64,000 nucleotides of DNA from DAMCAP01 sp032059445 (GTDB taxonomy: Bacteria; Bacillota; Clostridia; Oscillospirales; Ruminococcaceae), in assembly GCA_032059445.1 (NCBI GenBank), contig DAMCAP010000004.1, positions 1 through 64,000 on the forward strand. The letters run 5' to 3'. Under the pieces are notes generated by a model that saw nothing but the letters and a program-made list of their open reading frames with translations, ran no database searches and was not told where the DNA came from. The position numbers were made by a program, and so were the translations under genes. This document shows, one piece after another, positions 35,482-43,672 of this stretch. Each line of letters starts with the position of its first letter. Within the stretch, counting starts at the first letter, position 1.

Positions 35482-35583
35482 AACGATTCCTCCTATGTAC
35501 ACCTGTACTATTTTTATGTGATACGAGTTATTTCTGGCACGATATTATGGTTGGTGGCATTTCGACAGGATTAGCCCAGGTTA

Positions 35584-35820
35584 CTAACCAAATCCTATGT
35601 ACGCATGTGGCCCAATCGGATTTATTGGATCATCTTTCTTGTTTCTTGGCTCACCCTCCTCGCCTAAAAGCAGCATCATGATTCTATGATAAAATGTTTC
35701 ACCACTTGCCCCGATTTGTAGTAAATATCGGTATCGTTAGAAGGCAATCCGGAGCTACCGGCAGTCACCAAAGATTGGCATACAGCTGACTTTAAGCTCT
35801 CTTCATTTACCGCAATCCAT
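35584..35820 (-). pseudogene. Frameshifted remnant of an unrecognised gene
   Basis: After the IscU-like gene, one reverse frame reads WIAVNEESLKSAVCQSLVTA and continues to about 35735. Another overlapping frame then reads GETFYHRIMMLLLGEEGEP, RNKKDDPINPIGPHAYIGFG and stops at 35584. Together they look like one protein split by a frameshift. The sequence is protein-like (Gly, Pro and charged residues in a non-random order), but I do not recognise the family and no start codon joins the two parts. Confidence 0.35.
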
Positions 35821-36189
35821 TCATTTGCTTGCTAAATAATTACGAATAGCATTATGCAATGCTTTGACTCCTAAGTTTGAGCAATGAATCTTGCTTTCTG
35901 GTAGCCCATCCAAAGCGTCGATAATATCCTGCTCTGAAATCTGTAAGGCTTCATCCAGAGTTTTGCTCTTTGCTAAAATGGAGGTCATACTAGCTGTCGC
36001 AATTGAAGCACAGCAGCCAAACACAAGATAGCTTATTTCTTCGATACGGTTATCTTCGACCTTAATATAAAAGGTCAAAGAATCCCCGCAGGCAGGATCC
36101 CCAAAGCTCCCATCAGCATCCGCATCGGGCATACTATACGCATTTTGAGGGCACATAAAGTGCTCCATTACTTTATCTGAATAAATCAC
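35821..36189 (-). CDS. NifU/IscU-like Fe-S scaffold protein
   Basis: A 122-residue IscU-type scaffold with the three expected cysteine positions: DPACGDSL (Cys ~35), VFGCCASIATASM (Cys ~60) and KIHCSNLGVKAL (Cys ~102). It would assemble Fe-S clusters in the cytosol. Its ATG overlaps the DUF134 stop by four bases, so the two are co-translated. The broken NifX-like gene and the Fe-S-type glutamate synthase protein downstream fit a small Fe-S assembly neighbourhood. No cysteine desulfurase is present here. Confidence 0.88.
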   Translation of the reverse strand: MIYSDKVMEHFMCPQNAYSMPDADADGSFGDPACGDSLTFYIKVEDNRIEEISYLVFGCCASIATASMTSILAKSKTLDEALQISEQDIIDALDGLPESKIHCSNLGVKALHNAIRNYLASK

Positions 36190-36566
36190 TGGTCACCTCC
36201 AGCATCGTTATGCATGAGATGTTTATTATATCTATGCTTATGGCAGCCTCGGCCACATCCATTTTCTAATCCTTCACACAAGCGATACTCTCCGCCACTG
36301 ATCAATAGTGGCTTACCGTTAACCAATGATTCTGCTAGCTTTTTTCTTGCTTCGGCATAAATGCTCTGCACAGTAGTACGGGCTACATGCATTTGCTCGG
36401 CGCAGGCTTCTTGTGTAAAACCCTCAAGATCAATAAGTCGTATGGTCTCATATTCATCCACTGTCATATATACATGCTGGCTTGTATCTAATGGGAAATC
36501 AAGGGGGCCAAATCGATTGCTTTTAGGAAGTGAGCAAACTTTTCTCCACTTTATTGGTCTCGCCAT
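36186..36566 (-). CDS. DUF134-family DNA-binding regulator
   Basis: A 126-residue protein of the UPF0251/DUF134 family. It begins MARPIKWRKVCSLP, which is typical, and has a sigma-region-4-like helix-turn-helix (FTQEACAEQMHVARTTVQSI). The C-terminus is Cys/His-rich (CGRGCHKHRY) and may bind metal or an Fe-S cluster. Family members sit next to NifX/NifB-type genes, as here. It probably regulates this small operon. Confidence 0.85.
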   Translation of the reverse strand: MARPIKWRKVCSLPKSNRFGPLDFPLDTSQHVYMTVDEYETIRLIDLEGFTQEACAEQMHVARTTVQSIYAEARKKLAESLVNGKPLLISGGEYRLCEGLENGCGRGCHKHRYNKHLMHNDAGGDQ

Positions 36567-36917
36567 GTTTTCACCTCTATTTTGCTAGGGCACAATGGAA
36601 GGAAATCTCCACGCACCCTGGTAATTTTGATCTTGATAAAATGCTATTGCTGCTAGAGCAGCTCTTTGTGATACTCTCTCAAAGTATTGCCCGATTACCT
36701 ATTTGGTCGGTTGATACCTTACTAATAATTATCGGCATATGTTAATTATTAGTATACATGATTGTCGTCATATGTCAATAACCTAGTATCAGAGCTACTT
36801 ATCAAGAAAGATTCATCTGTTTCTCATTGTAAAAGAAGAGGGTATTGAGTATAATCCATAGTAGAACTATCAAAAAAGCCGTAGTGTTTTTGCGAAAAGC
36901 CACAGAAAGGAACAGCT
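36567..36917. other. Divergent intergenic region between DUF134 and uvsE
   Basis: About 350 bases. It contains the reverse promoter listed separately. A forward TTTGATAG-type box is not evident; GAAAGGAACAG (36905-36915) is the ribosome site of uvsE. Nothing else is recognised. Confidence 0.5.
36751..36778 (-). promoter_or_regulatory. Sigma-A promoter of the DUF134-iscU operon
   Basis: On the reverse strand TTGACA (36778-36773) and TATACT (36756-36751) are separated by 16 bases. It lies ~185 bases before the DUF134 start, leaving a long leader. Confidence 0.65.
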
Positions 36918-38171
36918 ATGATCAATTTTGGCTATGCTTGCCTTACGCAAGGTGTTGCTGATGCACAGATGAAATCCTGCACAATGCGTACTGCTACACC
37001 AGAGCGCCTGCGAGAAGTTATCGCCCATAATCTTGAGGTATTGATGCGCCTGGTGCAATATAATCGAGCCAACCATATACGCCTGTTTCGCATCAGCTCT
37101 GATTTGATACCCTTTGGCTCGAGCCCTGTCAATACCTTACTGTGGCAAGAGGAGTTTGCAGAATCCTTTAAAGAAATCGGTAAGGCGATTAAAGATGCAG
37201 GTATACGTGTTTCGATGCACCCAGGTCAGTATACGGTGATCAACTCGACCGATGAGGATGTGGTTATGCGTGCTATCGCTGATCTACAATACCATGAAAC
37301 GGTATTGCGGTTATTAAACACAGATCATACAAGTAAGATTATCCTGCATATTGGTGGTGCCTATGGCGATAAACCCGCCGCAATCGGTCGGTTTTGCCGC
37401 AGTTGGGCACAATTGAGTGATCGTGTGCGTAAGCGAGTGGTGCTGGAAAACGACGAGCGCATCTATAATATAGCCGATGTGCTGGCTGTAGCCCAGCAAT
37501 TGGGGATTCCCACAGTATTTGATACCTTGCATCATTCCTTAAATCAGCCGACGGAGTACCGATCTGAAGCAGATTGGATTTTGCAATGCGCCAACACATG
37601 GAGGGAGCTTGACGGAAGGCAGAAGATCCACTACTCACAGCAAAACCCTGAGGGTAAGCCCGGAGCACACTCAAAATCCATTTACACCGAGGAGTTTCTA
37701 AAATTTTATGAAACTGTGGGGCATATGGATCTTGACGTGATGCTGGAGGTAAAGGATAAGAATTTGTCTGCTGTAAAATGCCAACTGTTGGTTGCTGATA
37801 CGAATCGTATATCTTCTCTGGAGCGAGAGTGGGCTAAATATAAATATACTGTGCTCGAGCATTCTCCCAGTGGGTATTTGGCAATACGCGCGCTTTTAAA
37901 AGATAAGCGCACATATCCTGCGAGAGCTTTTTACAACATACTGGAGCAGGCGCTGGATCAACCGCTCGATGCCAACAATGCTGTCAATGCTTTGCTGCAT
38001 GTATGGGGGTATTTTAAAAACATCGCAGAGCCAGATGAGAAGAAGCGATTTTTCTCCACTCTTGTTAAGTACAAAAACGGCACTGCCAAGCTTACAACCG
38101 TAAAGAATCAGCTTTATAAACTAGCGAAAAAATATAATCAAAACTATCTCCTAGAATCATATTACTTTTAA
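36918..38171 (+). CDS. uvsE: UV damage endonuclease
   Basis: A 417-residue UvsE/UVDE enzyme with a TIM-barrel fold. NFGYACLT at the N-terminus, RISSDLIPFGS, VSMHPGQYTVINS, ILHIGGAYGDK, VLENDERIYN, FDTLHHSLN and LEVKDKNLSA contain the conserved His, Glu and Asp metal ligands. It nicks DNA 5' of UV photoproducts and some other lesions. The C-terminal ~110 residues (after ~300) are an extension seen in many Firmicutes. It forms its own transcription unit and may be LexA- or sporulation-linked, but no operator is visible. Confidence 0.92.
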   Translation: MINFGYACLTQGVADAQMKSCTMRTATPERLREVIAHNLEVLMRLVQYNRANHIRLFRISSDLIPFGSSPVNTLLWQEEFAESFKEIGKAIKDAGIRVSMHPGQYTVINSTDEDVVMRAIADLQYHETVLRLLNTDHTSKIILHIGGAYGDKPAAIGRFCRSWAQLSDRVRKRVVLENDERIYNIADVLAVAQQLGIPTVFDTLHHSLNQPTEYRSEADWILQCANTWRELDGRQKIHYSQQNPEGKPGAHSKSIYTEEFLKFYETVGHMDLDVMLEVKDKNLSAVKCQLLVADTNRISSLEREWAKYKYTVLEHSPSGYLAIRALLKDKRTYPARAFYNILEQALDQPLDANNAVNALLHVWGYFKNIAEPDEKKRFFSTLVKYKNGTAKLTTVKNQLYKLAKKYNQNYLLESYYF

Positions 38172-38278
38172 AGCATATTTCTAAGGCATCAGGTTTAAAA
38201 TAACAGTGTAGACAACGATAAAGGAATTACTGTGCCAAACGGCCACAGAGGCAATCGTAAGAAACACTAGGAGTAAGA

Positions 38279-38671
38279 ATGATGGATACCCAGAAAGTTA
38301 TTAAGCATATCCTTGATAAAAGTGAAAACTACAATGTAATCTTGAAATCTCATCTGCTGCTCAATAGTGGGGTAAATTGCCTGATATTTGCCAGCTATTG
38401 CCCCTCTGATATATTTTATCGGCGATTCTTTAAGGTTGCCCCACCTGCATTTCGGGTGGCCTATAATACCGGAAGGCTTAATAGCTATGCCAAGAGGTTA
38501 CTACGACAATGCGGCTTTAAGCGGGTCTGGGCAAAAGGGATATTTTCTATCTATGGTGATTTACGCCCGATTGCAAAGCAGGCAGGCTTTGGTGATTATG
38601 GAGATCACGGTATTATTGTAAATGAGCAATGGGGAAGTAACATGCTGTTTACTGCAGTATTTTTTAAGTAA
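38279..38671 (+). CDS. Stand-alone QueG-like N-terminal domain protein
   Basis: A 130-residue protein resembling the N-terminal part of epoxyqueuosine reductase (QueG) and related reductive dehalogenase-like proteins. LRPIAKQAGFGDYGDHGIIV followed by EQWGSNMLFTAVFF matches the cobalamin-domain segment, where QueG has GKNGLLI ... GS.VRLG. The Fe-S ferredoxin part that follows in QueG is absent and the frame ends normally. It may be a truncated remnant or a specialised one-domain protein. AGGAG lies just before two ATGs (38279 and 38282). Confidence 0.55.
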   Translation: MMDTQKVIKHILDKSENYNVILKSHLLLNSGVNCLIFASYCPSDIFYRRFFKVAPPAFRVAYNTGRLNSYAKRLLRQCGFKRVWAKGIFSIYGDLRPIAKQAGFGDYGDHGIIVNEQWGSNMLFTAVFFK

Positions 38672-38712
38672 CGTGCTGGGCTTAGAGCCCTAAGTACCTG
38701 ACCAATTAAGAG

Positions 38713-38742
38713 AAGAACCTGTATATGTACAGGTTCTTTTTT
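38713..38742 (+). terminator. Terminator of the recurring AGAACCTGTA type
   Basis: AAGAACCTGTA pairs perfectly with TACAGGTTCTT around TATG and is followed by TTTTT. It closes the 38279 gene and belongs to the recurrent hairpin family. Confidence 0.85.
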
Positions 38743-38801
38743 GCTTTTAGAGGAGTTATTAGAATGAGAAAAAAATCTACAACAAAAAAATTCATACTAT
38801 A

Positions 38802-38855
38802 TTGACAAATAAAAAGCATAAGCATATACTGAACATATCGAAAAAAATTGATGTA
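38802..38855 (+). promoter_or_regulatory. Promoter and candidate ArsR operator of the arsenic operon
   Basis: TTGACA (38802-38807), 17 bases, TATACT (38825-38830). Right behind it AACATATCGAAA (38832-38843) and TTGAT (38848-38852) form an imperfect ArsR-type operator. The same 12-mer AACATATCGAAA recurs at 40423-40434 before the permease gene. Confidence 0.75.
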
Positions 38856-38865
38856 AGGTGATGAT

Positions 38866-39180
38866 ATGGAAAATTTACACCGACAGCACGCCAAGGTATT
38901 TAAAGCCTTTTGTGATGAAAATCGCCTAGCTATACTAGAGCTGCTGCGTAGTGGTGAGAAATGTGCATGTATTTTAATAGAAGAATTAAACATCGGTCAA
39001 TCTACTCTGTCGTATCACATGAAGATATTATGTGAGTCAGGCATCGTAAATGGCCGACAAGAGGGTAAATGGACGCACTATTCTATTAGCGCCCAAGGCA
39101 GCGAATGTGCAAAGCAATTATTAGAGATGCTGACAACCTGCAACCAAACATCGCTGCCGGATAGCCGCAAATGTGATTAA
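38866..39180 (+). CDS. arsR: ArsR-family repressor
   Basis: A 104-residue winged-helix metalloregulator. KVFKAFCDENRLAILELLRS and the recognition helix GQSTLSYHMKILCESGIV are typical. CACILIEEL places two cysteines (CxC) next to the DNA-binding helix, as in arsenite-sensing ArsR proteins (ELCVCDL type); further cysteines lie near the C-terminus. It is the first gene of an eight-gene arsenic operon and should release the promoter when arsenite binds. Confidence 0.9.
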   Translation: MENLHRQHAKVFKAFCDENRLAILELLRSGEKCACILIEELNIGQSTLSYHMKILCESGIVNGRQEGKWTHYSISAQGSECAKQLLEMLTTCNQTSLPDSRKCD

Positions 39181-39197
39181 TTGAGGTGGGAGTAATT

Positions 39198-40133
39198 ATG
39201 AGTAAAAAGGTAAAGCTTTATGTTTTAACAGGGTTTTTGGGAGCAGGCAAAACGACAGTACTGCTGAGATTGCTCGATGAGCTAAAAGACAGCAAGGTAG
39301 GCATCATCCAAAATGAATTTGGGAAGTTGGGTATCGACGGTACTATCCTGCGCAATGACGACATCAAAATGGTGGAGATCAATCGCGGCTCGATTTTTTG
39401 CTCCTGCTTGAAGCTTTCTTTCGTACAGGCGCTGGCTGAGATGGCTGCTCAGGATATCGAGTATCTGTTTGTAGAAAGCTCAGGGTTAGGTGACCCCTCC
39501 AATGTAGAAGAAATCTTAAAGGCAGCTTCAATCCTCGCCGGAGATGTGTTTGATTTTAAGGGTGTAATCTGCCTAGTTGATGCGATCAACTTTATGGAGC
39601 AACTTGATGATCTTGAAACTGTGCACAGGCAGCTCAAGCACTGTCACCTAGCGGTGATCACCAAGTCAGATCTAGCTGATGCCCAGCAGATCGAAAAAAT
39701 CAAGGATAAAATCACCGAGATCAACCCCCTTTGCCCGCTTGTGTTTAGCGTTAATGGAGATATGGATTACGGCTTTTTGCAGCAGGATATTTTACAATAT
39801 CAGTGGGCTCAAGGAGAGGAAACTACCAATTCCGAAGAAACCAAGCCTAAGACCATCTTCCTAAATAGTGATGTACCCGTTGAGAGCCAAAAGCTAGAAG
39901 CCTTTATTGCTGAAATCGCGCAGGATGTATATAGAGCGAAGGGTTTCTTCCACACTTCAGACCTCGGATGGAATCAAGTGGATCTGGTAGGTAAAAAAGT
40001 GGACTTTAAGCCTTGTACAGCCAAAGAGCAATCTCAATTGGTGTTTATCTCTAAGATCGGCCCAGCCATCATTAAAAGAATCGACCAGCTTTGGCGTGAA
40101 ACCGTAAATACTGAAATGCGCTTAAAGAACTAA
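39198..40133 (+). CDS. CobW/COG0523-family metal-chaperone GTPase
   Basis: A 311-residue GTPase with Walker A TGFLGAGKTTVLLRLL, a metal-site SIFCSCL (CxC; the family usually has CxCC), ESSGLGDPSNVEEIL and the guanine-specificity motif TKSDLADAQ. The C-terminal CobW_C-like domain (~residues 215-310) includes AKGFFHTSDLGW. Such proteins deliver or insert metals. It lies between arsR and a thioredoxin-like gene, so here it may help handle a metal or cluster during arsenic stress (inference). The ATG at 39198 follows GAGGTGGGAG. Confidence 0.82.
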   Translation: MSKKVKLYVLTGFLGAGKTTVLLRLLDELKDSKVGIIQNEFGKLGIDGTILRNDDIKMVEINRGSIFCSCLKLSFVQALAEMAAQDIEYLFVESSGLGDPSNVEEILKAASILAGDVFDFKGVICLVDAINFMEQLDDLETVHRQLKHCHLAVITKSDLADAQQIEKIKDKITEINPLCPLVFSVNGDMDYGFLQQDILQYQWAQGEETTNSEETKPKTIFLNSDVPVESQKLEAFIAEIAQDVYRAKGFFHTSDLGWNQVDLVGKKVDFKPCTAKEQSQLVFISKIGPAIIKRIDQLWRETVNTEMRLKN

Positions 40134-40146
40134 AGGAGTGTGCTTT

Positions 40147-40386
40147 ATGGATATTAAAGTAATCGGCGTAGGCTGTGATAAATGCGACAAGCTCTATGAA
40201 AATGCAGTGGCGGCGGCAAATTCCTTAGGGATACAAGATGCTATCCAAAAGGTAGAGGATCTGATGGAGATCGTAAAGCTGGGGGTAATGACCTCGCCTT
40301 CTCTGATGGTCAACGGCAAACTGGCGGTAAGCGGCAGAGTTGCTACGACTGATCAAGTGCGTGATATTTTAAAGCAATATCTATAA
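40147..40386 (+). CDS. Small thioredoxin-like protein (MTH895 type)
   Basis: A 79-residue redox protein with the thioredoxin-like fold. The active site is GCDKCDKL (CxxC at residues ~9-12), followed by a cis-proline region TSPSLMVNGKL. Members of this family are typically beside permeases of the SO_0444/ArsP group, as here. It may reduce or pass thiol-bound metal or arsenic. The ATG at 40147 has AAGGAG upstream, whereas the GTG at 40138 does not. Confidence 0.83.
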   Translation: MDIKVIGVGCDKCDKLYENAVAAANSLGIQDAIQKVEDLMEIVKLGVMTSPSLMVNGKLAVSGRVATTDQVRDILKQYL

Positions 40387-40389
40387 AGT

Positions 40390-40434
40390 AAATGACCGCA
40401 TAAGCGGTCATTTATACCAGTAAACATATCGAAA
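40390..40434 (+). promoter_or_regulatory. Mid-operon hairpin and repeat of the arsR-promoter 12-mer
   Basis: AAATGACCGC (40390-40399) pairs perfectly with GCGGTCATTT (40404-40413); no long T-run follows. Ten bases later AACATATCGAAA (40423-40434) repeats the 12-mer from the arsR operator region. An attenuator plus a second ArsR binding site is a plausible reading. Confidence 0.5.
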
Positions 40435-40481
40435 TTATTAGATTTATCTAGATTATTTACAAATTTAGAGGTGGCTATGCT

Positions 40482-41495
40482 ATGGAGTTTCTAAAGAACA
40501 TCTGGTCGTTTTTTCAAAATCAGGTTTTGGGTATGCACTGGCTTAACTCAGCGATAGGGAACTTGCTGAGCGCTATAGGCTTCGATATCACCAGCAGAGT
40601 AGGGGGCAGCATACAGTTTTTTATCTACGATGTAATTAAAATTACTGTACTGCTCTGTGTTTTAATCTTTGGTATTTCGTATATCCAAAGCTACTTTCCA
40701 CCAGAAAGAAGCAAAAAAATCTTAGGCCGCTTCCATGGTGCCGGCGCTAACATCATATCTGCACTTTTGGGTACAGTTACGCCCTTTTGCTCCTGCTCAT
40801 CTATACCGTTGTTTATCGGTTTTACTAGTGCGGGGCTTCCACTTGGCGTTACCTTTTCGTTTTTAATATCTTCCCCAATGGTTGATTTGGGCAGCTTGAT
40901 TTTGCTTATGAGTATCTTTGGCACAAAGGTTGCGCTGGTATATGTAGTCCTTGGCTTGGTGATTGCTGTTGTAGGCGGTACACTGATTGAGAAGCTGCAT
41001 ATGGAAGCTTATGTAGAGGAGTTTATCTTAAAAGCAAGCAATATAGATATTGAGTCACCTACTTTGAGTAAAAAGGATCGTGTGATCTACGCCAAAGATC
41101 AGGTAATCGATACCTTTAAAAAGGTGCTACCATATATCTTGGTTGGCGTGGGTATTGGAGCAGTCATTCATAATTGGATCCCACAGCAGTGGATCGAAAC
41201 CATACTCGGCAGCAACAATCCTTTTGGTGTAGTGCTGGCAACCCTCATCGGAGTACCTATGTATGCAGATATCTTTGGCACTATACCCGTTGCAGAGGCT
41301 TTGCTATTTAAAGGGGCTCAGCTGGGTACAATCCTTGCATTTATGATGGCAGTTACAACCCTCAGCCTACCCTCTATGATCATGCTTCGTAAGGCGATCA
41401 AACCGAAGCTTTTGGGTGTGTTTATCATGATCTGTACAGGTGGTATCATTCTCGTAGGCTACCTATTTAACATATACCAATATATATTGATCTAA
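40482..41495 (+). CDS. Permease of the SO_0444/ArsP (DUF318) family
   Basis: A 337-residue membrane protein with ~8 hydrophobic helices in two repeats. It has the signature TPFCSCSSIPLFIGF near residue 105, and SSPMVDLG. The matching second repeat contains IGVPMYADIFGTIPVAEAL. DUF318 permeases export metals or organoarsenicals: ArsP transports trivalent organoarsenicals, SO_0444 Cu/Zn/Ga. In this operon organoarsenical or arsenite export is most likely. Its own leader carries a hairpin and an ArsR-like 12-mer. Confidence 0.8.
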   Translation: MEFLKNIWSFFQNQVLGMHWLNSAIGNLLSAIGFDITSRVGGSIQFFIYDVIKITVLLCVLIFGISYIQSYFPPERSKKILGRFHGAGANIISALLGTVTPFCSCSSIPLFIGFTSAGLPLGVTFSFLISSPMVDLGSLILLMSIFGTKVALVYVVLGLVIAVVGGTLIEKLHMEAYVEEFILKASNIDIESPTLSKKDRVIYAKDQVIDTFKKVLPYILVGVGIGAVIHNWIPQQWIETILGSNNPFGVVLATLIGVPMYADIFGTIPVAEALLFKGAQLGTILAFMMAVTTLSLPSMIMLRKAIKPKLLGVFIMICTGGIILVGYLFNIYQYILI

Positions 41496-41513
41496 TTTTG
41501 GAGGTGTTGTTTT

Positions 41514-42053
41514 ATGAGTACATGTAAAATTGAACAGCAAAATTGCACCTGCGGGTCTACTCAGCCTCAAAACACGATGCTAATAGAATATCTGTTTCTT
41601 GATCTAAAGACCTGTGATCGATGTATCGGCACAGATCAAGTACTGGAAGAGGTGATCAAAACCCTTACCCCTGCTTTGGAGCTGGCGGGGTATACTATAG
41701 ACTACCGTAAAATCGAAATGGCTACATCAAGTATCGCAAGAGAATATCGATTTATTTCTTCTCCGACTATCCGGATAAACGGTCGGGACATTTGCGGTGA
41801 GGTTGCCGAGAATGCCTGTGGTTGTTGCAACAATATTAGTGGTACCGATGTAAGCTGTCGCATTTTTACATTTGAGGGCAGATGCTACGAGGTCCCTCCA
41901 AAAGCAATGCTTGCACAGGCGATTTTGAAGGGGATATTTGCTCCAATGGGCACTGATACCCCAAATTATAGTATGCCTGATAATCTAAGAGCATTTTATG
42001 AGGGCAAGCTGCAAAAGCAATCGTGTTGTTGCCACGACAATTGCTGTGGATAG
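41514..42053 (+). CDS. DUF2703 cysteine-rich protein of the arsenic operon
   Basis: A 179-residue cytosolic protein with many cysteines: CTCGS at the N-terminus, LDLKTCDRCIGTDQVLEEV (thioredoxin-like CxxC), NACGCCNN and CCCHDNCCG at the very end. The fold seems thioredoxin-like with RFISSPTIRINGRDI preceding the Cys cluster. DUF2703 proteins are regularly found with Acr3 and ArsP-like permeases. The cysteine pairs suggest arsenite binding or reduction; function not proven. Confidence 0.8.
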   Translation: MSTCKIEQQNCTCGSTQPQNTMLIEYLFLDLKTCDRCIGTDQVLEEVIKTLTPALELAGYTIDYRKIEMATSSIAREYRFISSPTIRINGRDICGEVAENACGCCNNISGTDVSCRIFTFEGRCYEVPPKAMLAQAILKGIFAPMGTDTPNYSMPDNLRAFYEGKLQKQSCCCHDNCCG

Positions 42054-42105
42054 TAATGCACAGAAATGATATGTGATAAATAATAATAAAGATAGGAGAT
42101 CATTT

Positions 42106-43158
42106 ATGGCGGAAAATAAAAAGGCGGGGATCGGTTTCTTTGAGCGCTACTTAACGGTCTGGGTCATGTTGTGTATGATTGTAGGCGTGTTGATCGGCAA
42201 GTTTCTACCCGCAATCCCTAGCTTCCTTGGGAAGTTTGAGTATGCAAATGTATCAATCCCGATTGCGATCCTCATTTGGCTGATGATCTACCCAATGATG
42301 CTCAAGGTGGATTTCCAGAGTATCAAAAACGTAGGCAAAAACCCCAAGGGCCTCTTTGTGACATGGGTAACCAATTGGCTGATCAAGCCCTTTACTATGT
42401 TTGGCATTGCATGGGTGTTTTTCTTCATCGTGTTTAGGGGATTGATTTCTCCCGAGCTGGCAAAGGATTATCTTGCAGGTGCTATATTGCTGGGGGCTGC
42501 TCCCTGTACGGCTATGGTGTTTGTATGGAGCCACCTTACCAAAGGTAACCCCGCTTATACCGTGGTGCAGGTAGCCACCAATGACTTGATCATACTGGTT
42601 GCGTTTACGCCGATTGTTGCGTTTCTGCTAGGGGTAGGCGGTGTACAGATCCCTTGGGCTACGTTGATTCTTTCGGTGGTGCTGTTTGTGGTGATCCCGC
42701 TTACAGCCGGCATTATAACCCGCATATTGATAGTGAGCAAAAATGGAGAAGCTTACTTTACTAATACCTTTATCCCCAAGTTTGGAAATATCACCACCAT
42801 CGGTTTGCTGCTGACCTTGGTGATCATCTTCTCTTTTCAGGGGAAAGTAATCCTCGAAAATCCCCTTCACATTATCCTGATTGCGATCCCTCTGATCCTC
42901 CAGACGATCTTGATCTTTGCCATCGCTTACTTTGCCAGTAAAGTGCTTAAGCTGCCTCATAGCATTGCAGCGCCTGCCGGTATGATTGGTGCTTCCAACT
43001 TCTTTGAGTTGGCGGTAGCAGTAGCCATCGCTTTGTTTGGTGCCCAAAGCCCTGTGGCTCTGGCAACCATTGTAGGTGTATTGGTTGAAGTACCGGTTAT
43101 GCTTGCCCTTGTGAAATTTGCAAACAACACGCGGGGGTGGTTTCCAGATGAAAATTAG
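42106..43158 (+). CDS. acr3: Arsenite efflux transporter Acr3
   Basis: A 350-residue membrane protein with ten expected helices. GAAPCTAMVFVWSHLT near residue 140 contains the essential cysteine of Acr3, and SNFFELAVAVAIALFG near residue 305 is the other family hallmark. Acr3 exports As(III), driven by the proton gradient. The ATG at 42106 has AGGAG (42095-42099); the ATG at 42073 lacks a good RBS. It overlaps the arsN start by 11 bases. Confidence 0.95.
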   Translation: MAENKKAGIGFFERYLTVWVMLCMIVGVLIGKFLPAIPSFLGKFEYANVSIPIAILIWLMIYPMMLKVDFQSIKNVGKNPKGLFVTWVTNWLIKPFTMFGIAWVFFFIVFRGLISPELAKDYLAGAILLGAAPCTAMVFVWSHLTKGNPAYTVVQVATNDLIILVAFTPIVAFLLGVGGVQIPWATLILSVVLFVVIPLTAGIITRILIVSKNGEAYFTNTFIPKFGNITTIGLLLTLVIIFSFQGKVILENPLHIILIAIPLILQTILIFAIAYFASKVLKLPHSIAAPAGMIGASNFFELAVAVAIALFGAQSPVALATIVGVLVEVPVMLALVKFANNTRGWFPDEN

Positions 43159-43672
43159 CATCCGTGCGCTGTGTGGTGAAGATTGGCCTTTGGTTTCTAA
43201 AATATATCTAGAAGGGATCAAGACAGGCAAAGCAACCTTCCAGACAGATTGCCCCACCTATGAGGACTGGGATAAAAGCCACATAAAAAGCTGCCGCCTT
43301 GTAGCTTTGATTGATGACACTGTCGCAGGTTGGGCTGCTCTATCTCCTGTATCAAGTCGCTGTGTTTATAATGGCGTTGCCGAAGTAAGTATATATATCG
43401 GTGAAGAGTATCGGGGCAAAGGTGTGGGTAAGCTACTGCTCAGTTCCCTGATAGCTGCATCGGAGCAGGCAGGATTTTGGACGCTCCAATCGGGTATTAT
43501 GCAGGATAATGAGGCCAGTATCCACCTCCATGAGCAGTGTGGGTTTCGTATGGTCGGGTATCGGGAGCGTATCGGTAAAGATCGCTTAGGTGTATGGCGC
43601 AATAATGTGCTGATGGAGCGTCGTGCTATAGCTGATGAGGTGGGAGGTGTATCGACATGTTGCCAAAAGTAG
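43148..43672 (+). CDS. arsN: GNAT N-acetyltransferase, ArsN type
   Basis: A 174-residue GNAT acetyltransferase. It contains AEVSIYIGEEYRGKGVGKLLL (acetyl-CoA binding loop RGKGVG; quoted in part) and the phosphinothricin-acetyltransferase-like end GYRERIGKDRLGVW. In arsenic operons the ArsN1 type detoxifies arsinothricin by acetylating its amino group. Its location between acr3 and arsC with overlaps on both sides supports this role over general amino-acid acetylation. Confidence 0.83.
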   Translation: MKISIRALCGEDWPLVSKIYLEGIKTGKATFQTDCPTYEDWDKSHIKSCRLVALIDDTVAGWAALSPVSSRCVYNGVAEVSIYIGEEYRGKGVGKLLLSSLIAASEQAGFWTLQSGIMQDNEASIHLHEQCGFRMVGYRERIGKDRLGVWRNNVLMERRAIADEVGGVSTCCQK

